Below are positions 63,839 to 64,000 of a stretch of DNA of 64,000 bases, in pieces; positions within the stretch are counted from its first letter, which is position 1; every line of letters begins with the position of its first letter. The notes under the pieces were generated by a model. The model did no database searches. It was not told the DNA's origin and saw only the letters and a list, made by a program, of their open reading frames with translations. Where the stretch lies: assembly GCA_021234155.1 (NCBI GenBank), contig JAJEKV010000033.1, positions 11,544,163 through 11,608,162 on the forward strand, given 5' to 3'. This DNA is from Isoetes taiwanensis (Eukaryota > Streptophyta > Lycopodiopsida > Isoetales > Isoetaceae). The translations under genes were made by a program, and so were the position numbers.

Positions 63839-64000
63839 GCGGATCGCGTCAAGGCGAAAATTGACAAACTCCTTGCTGCGGGTTTGATCTATGAGGTCAA
63901 ACATTCTGAATGGGTGAGCCCCATCGTCATTGCCCTTAAGCACAATGGTAAGATCCGTGGTTCCGCGGTAATGCGACTATCGAAACTCAATCGCCACGGG
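63839..64000 (+). pseudogene. Start of reverse transcriptase (incomplete at window edge)
   Basis: The frame reads RVKAKIDKLLAAGLIYEVKH then SEWVSPIVIALKHNGKIR, the N-terminal fingers of a Ty3 RT, followed by a degenerate stretch where VCVDYR-like sequence is expected. It continues past the window. Confidence 0.75.

Larger units (their letters stand above)
59791..64000 (+). mobile_element. Second Ty3-type LTR retrotransposon, decayed, runs off right edge
   Basis: Plus-strand order: a possible LTR region with TATA box (60203-60211), gag with zinc knuckles (61716-62050), protease (about 62862-63130), then the start of RT (63839 to the window end). Frames change repeatedly. The protease block YEMLVGRPFLRQAKSIHSW and the RT start differ from the element at 22-32 kb, so it belongs to another Ty3 lineage (non-chromovirus in style). 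LTR limits and the primer site could not be placed. 59930-60062 also shows a Lys/Gln/Thr-rich open frame of unknown meaning. Confidence 0.7.

Overview
The window looks like a repeat-rich piece of land-plant nuclear genome. The evidence is a two-exon GUB_WAK/RD-kinase receptor gene, decayed LysM-receptor and 26S-proteasome (RPT6) genes that keep their introns, chromovirus-type Ty3 retrotransposons primed by initiator tRNA-Met, plant L1-type LINEs, and PIF/Harbinger, Mutator-like and CACTA DNA transposons. The very dense TE nesting, and a DUF7869-like transposase that I do not associate with flowering plants, make a non-flowering plant (fern, lycophyte, bryophyte or gymnosperm) my best guess. 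Species cannot be settled from sequence alone.

Layout. 1-3.7 kb: intergenic, with a broken copy of the 3' end of the neighbouring kinase gene. 3.7-5.5 kb: the only apparently intact host gene, a WAK/LRK10L-type receptor kinase on the minus strand. 5.5-17 kb: mostly non-coding, holding a LysM-receptor pseudogene (11.4-11.9 kb) and a Harbinger transposase pseudogene (13.7-14.8 kb). 17.1-19.9 kb: a decayed LINE. 20.6-22.4 kb: a giant inverted repeat (foldback) sitting on the broken 3' end of a Ty3 element. 22.4-32.0 kb: that Ty3 element on the minus strand. Its order is 1.64-kb 5' LTR, tRNA-iMet primer site, a histone-H3-like ORF, a second unknown ORF, gag-protease, then RT-RNase H-integrase. 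It landed in a copy of a DUF7869-like transposon (32.0-33.2 kb). 34.4-36.8 kb: a 5'-truncated L1 LINE with an open RT frame and poly(A) tail. 37.3 kb: a hexanucleotide microsatellite. 40.0-41.3 kb: an RPT6 relic split by a MITE.

42.2-55.7 kb is a second, larger copy of the DUF7869-like transposon. It has two head-to-head genes: a minus-strand DUF7869-like protein and a plus-strand ParB-like protein. They share a 166-bp divergent promoter and are surrounded by about 17 copies of the palindrome GGTATAAATTTATACC. It has been broken by a 6.6-kb Mutator-like insertion, whose ends are GACGTC-motif arrays and whose interior holds 1.1-kb tandem repeats, and by a 1.6-kb TTAA-flanked element. 55.7-59 kb holds a CACTA terminus and another decayed minus-strand gene with a ParB-like motif. 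59.8-64 kb is a second, strongly decayed Ty3 element running off the right edge.

The most striking item is the H3-like ORF of the 22-32 kb retrotransposon. It begins with the exact H3 tail through K9, carries a roughly 250-residue acidic/charged insert, and ends with a full H3 histone fold. The second is the divergent DUF7869/ParB two-gene transposon. Most ORFs here are broken, so functional statements refer to family ancestors rather than to these copies.
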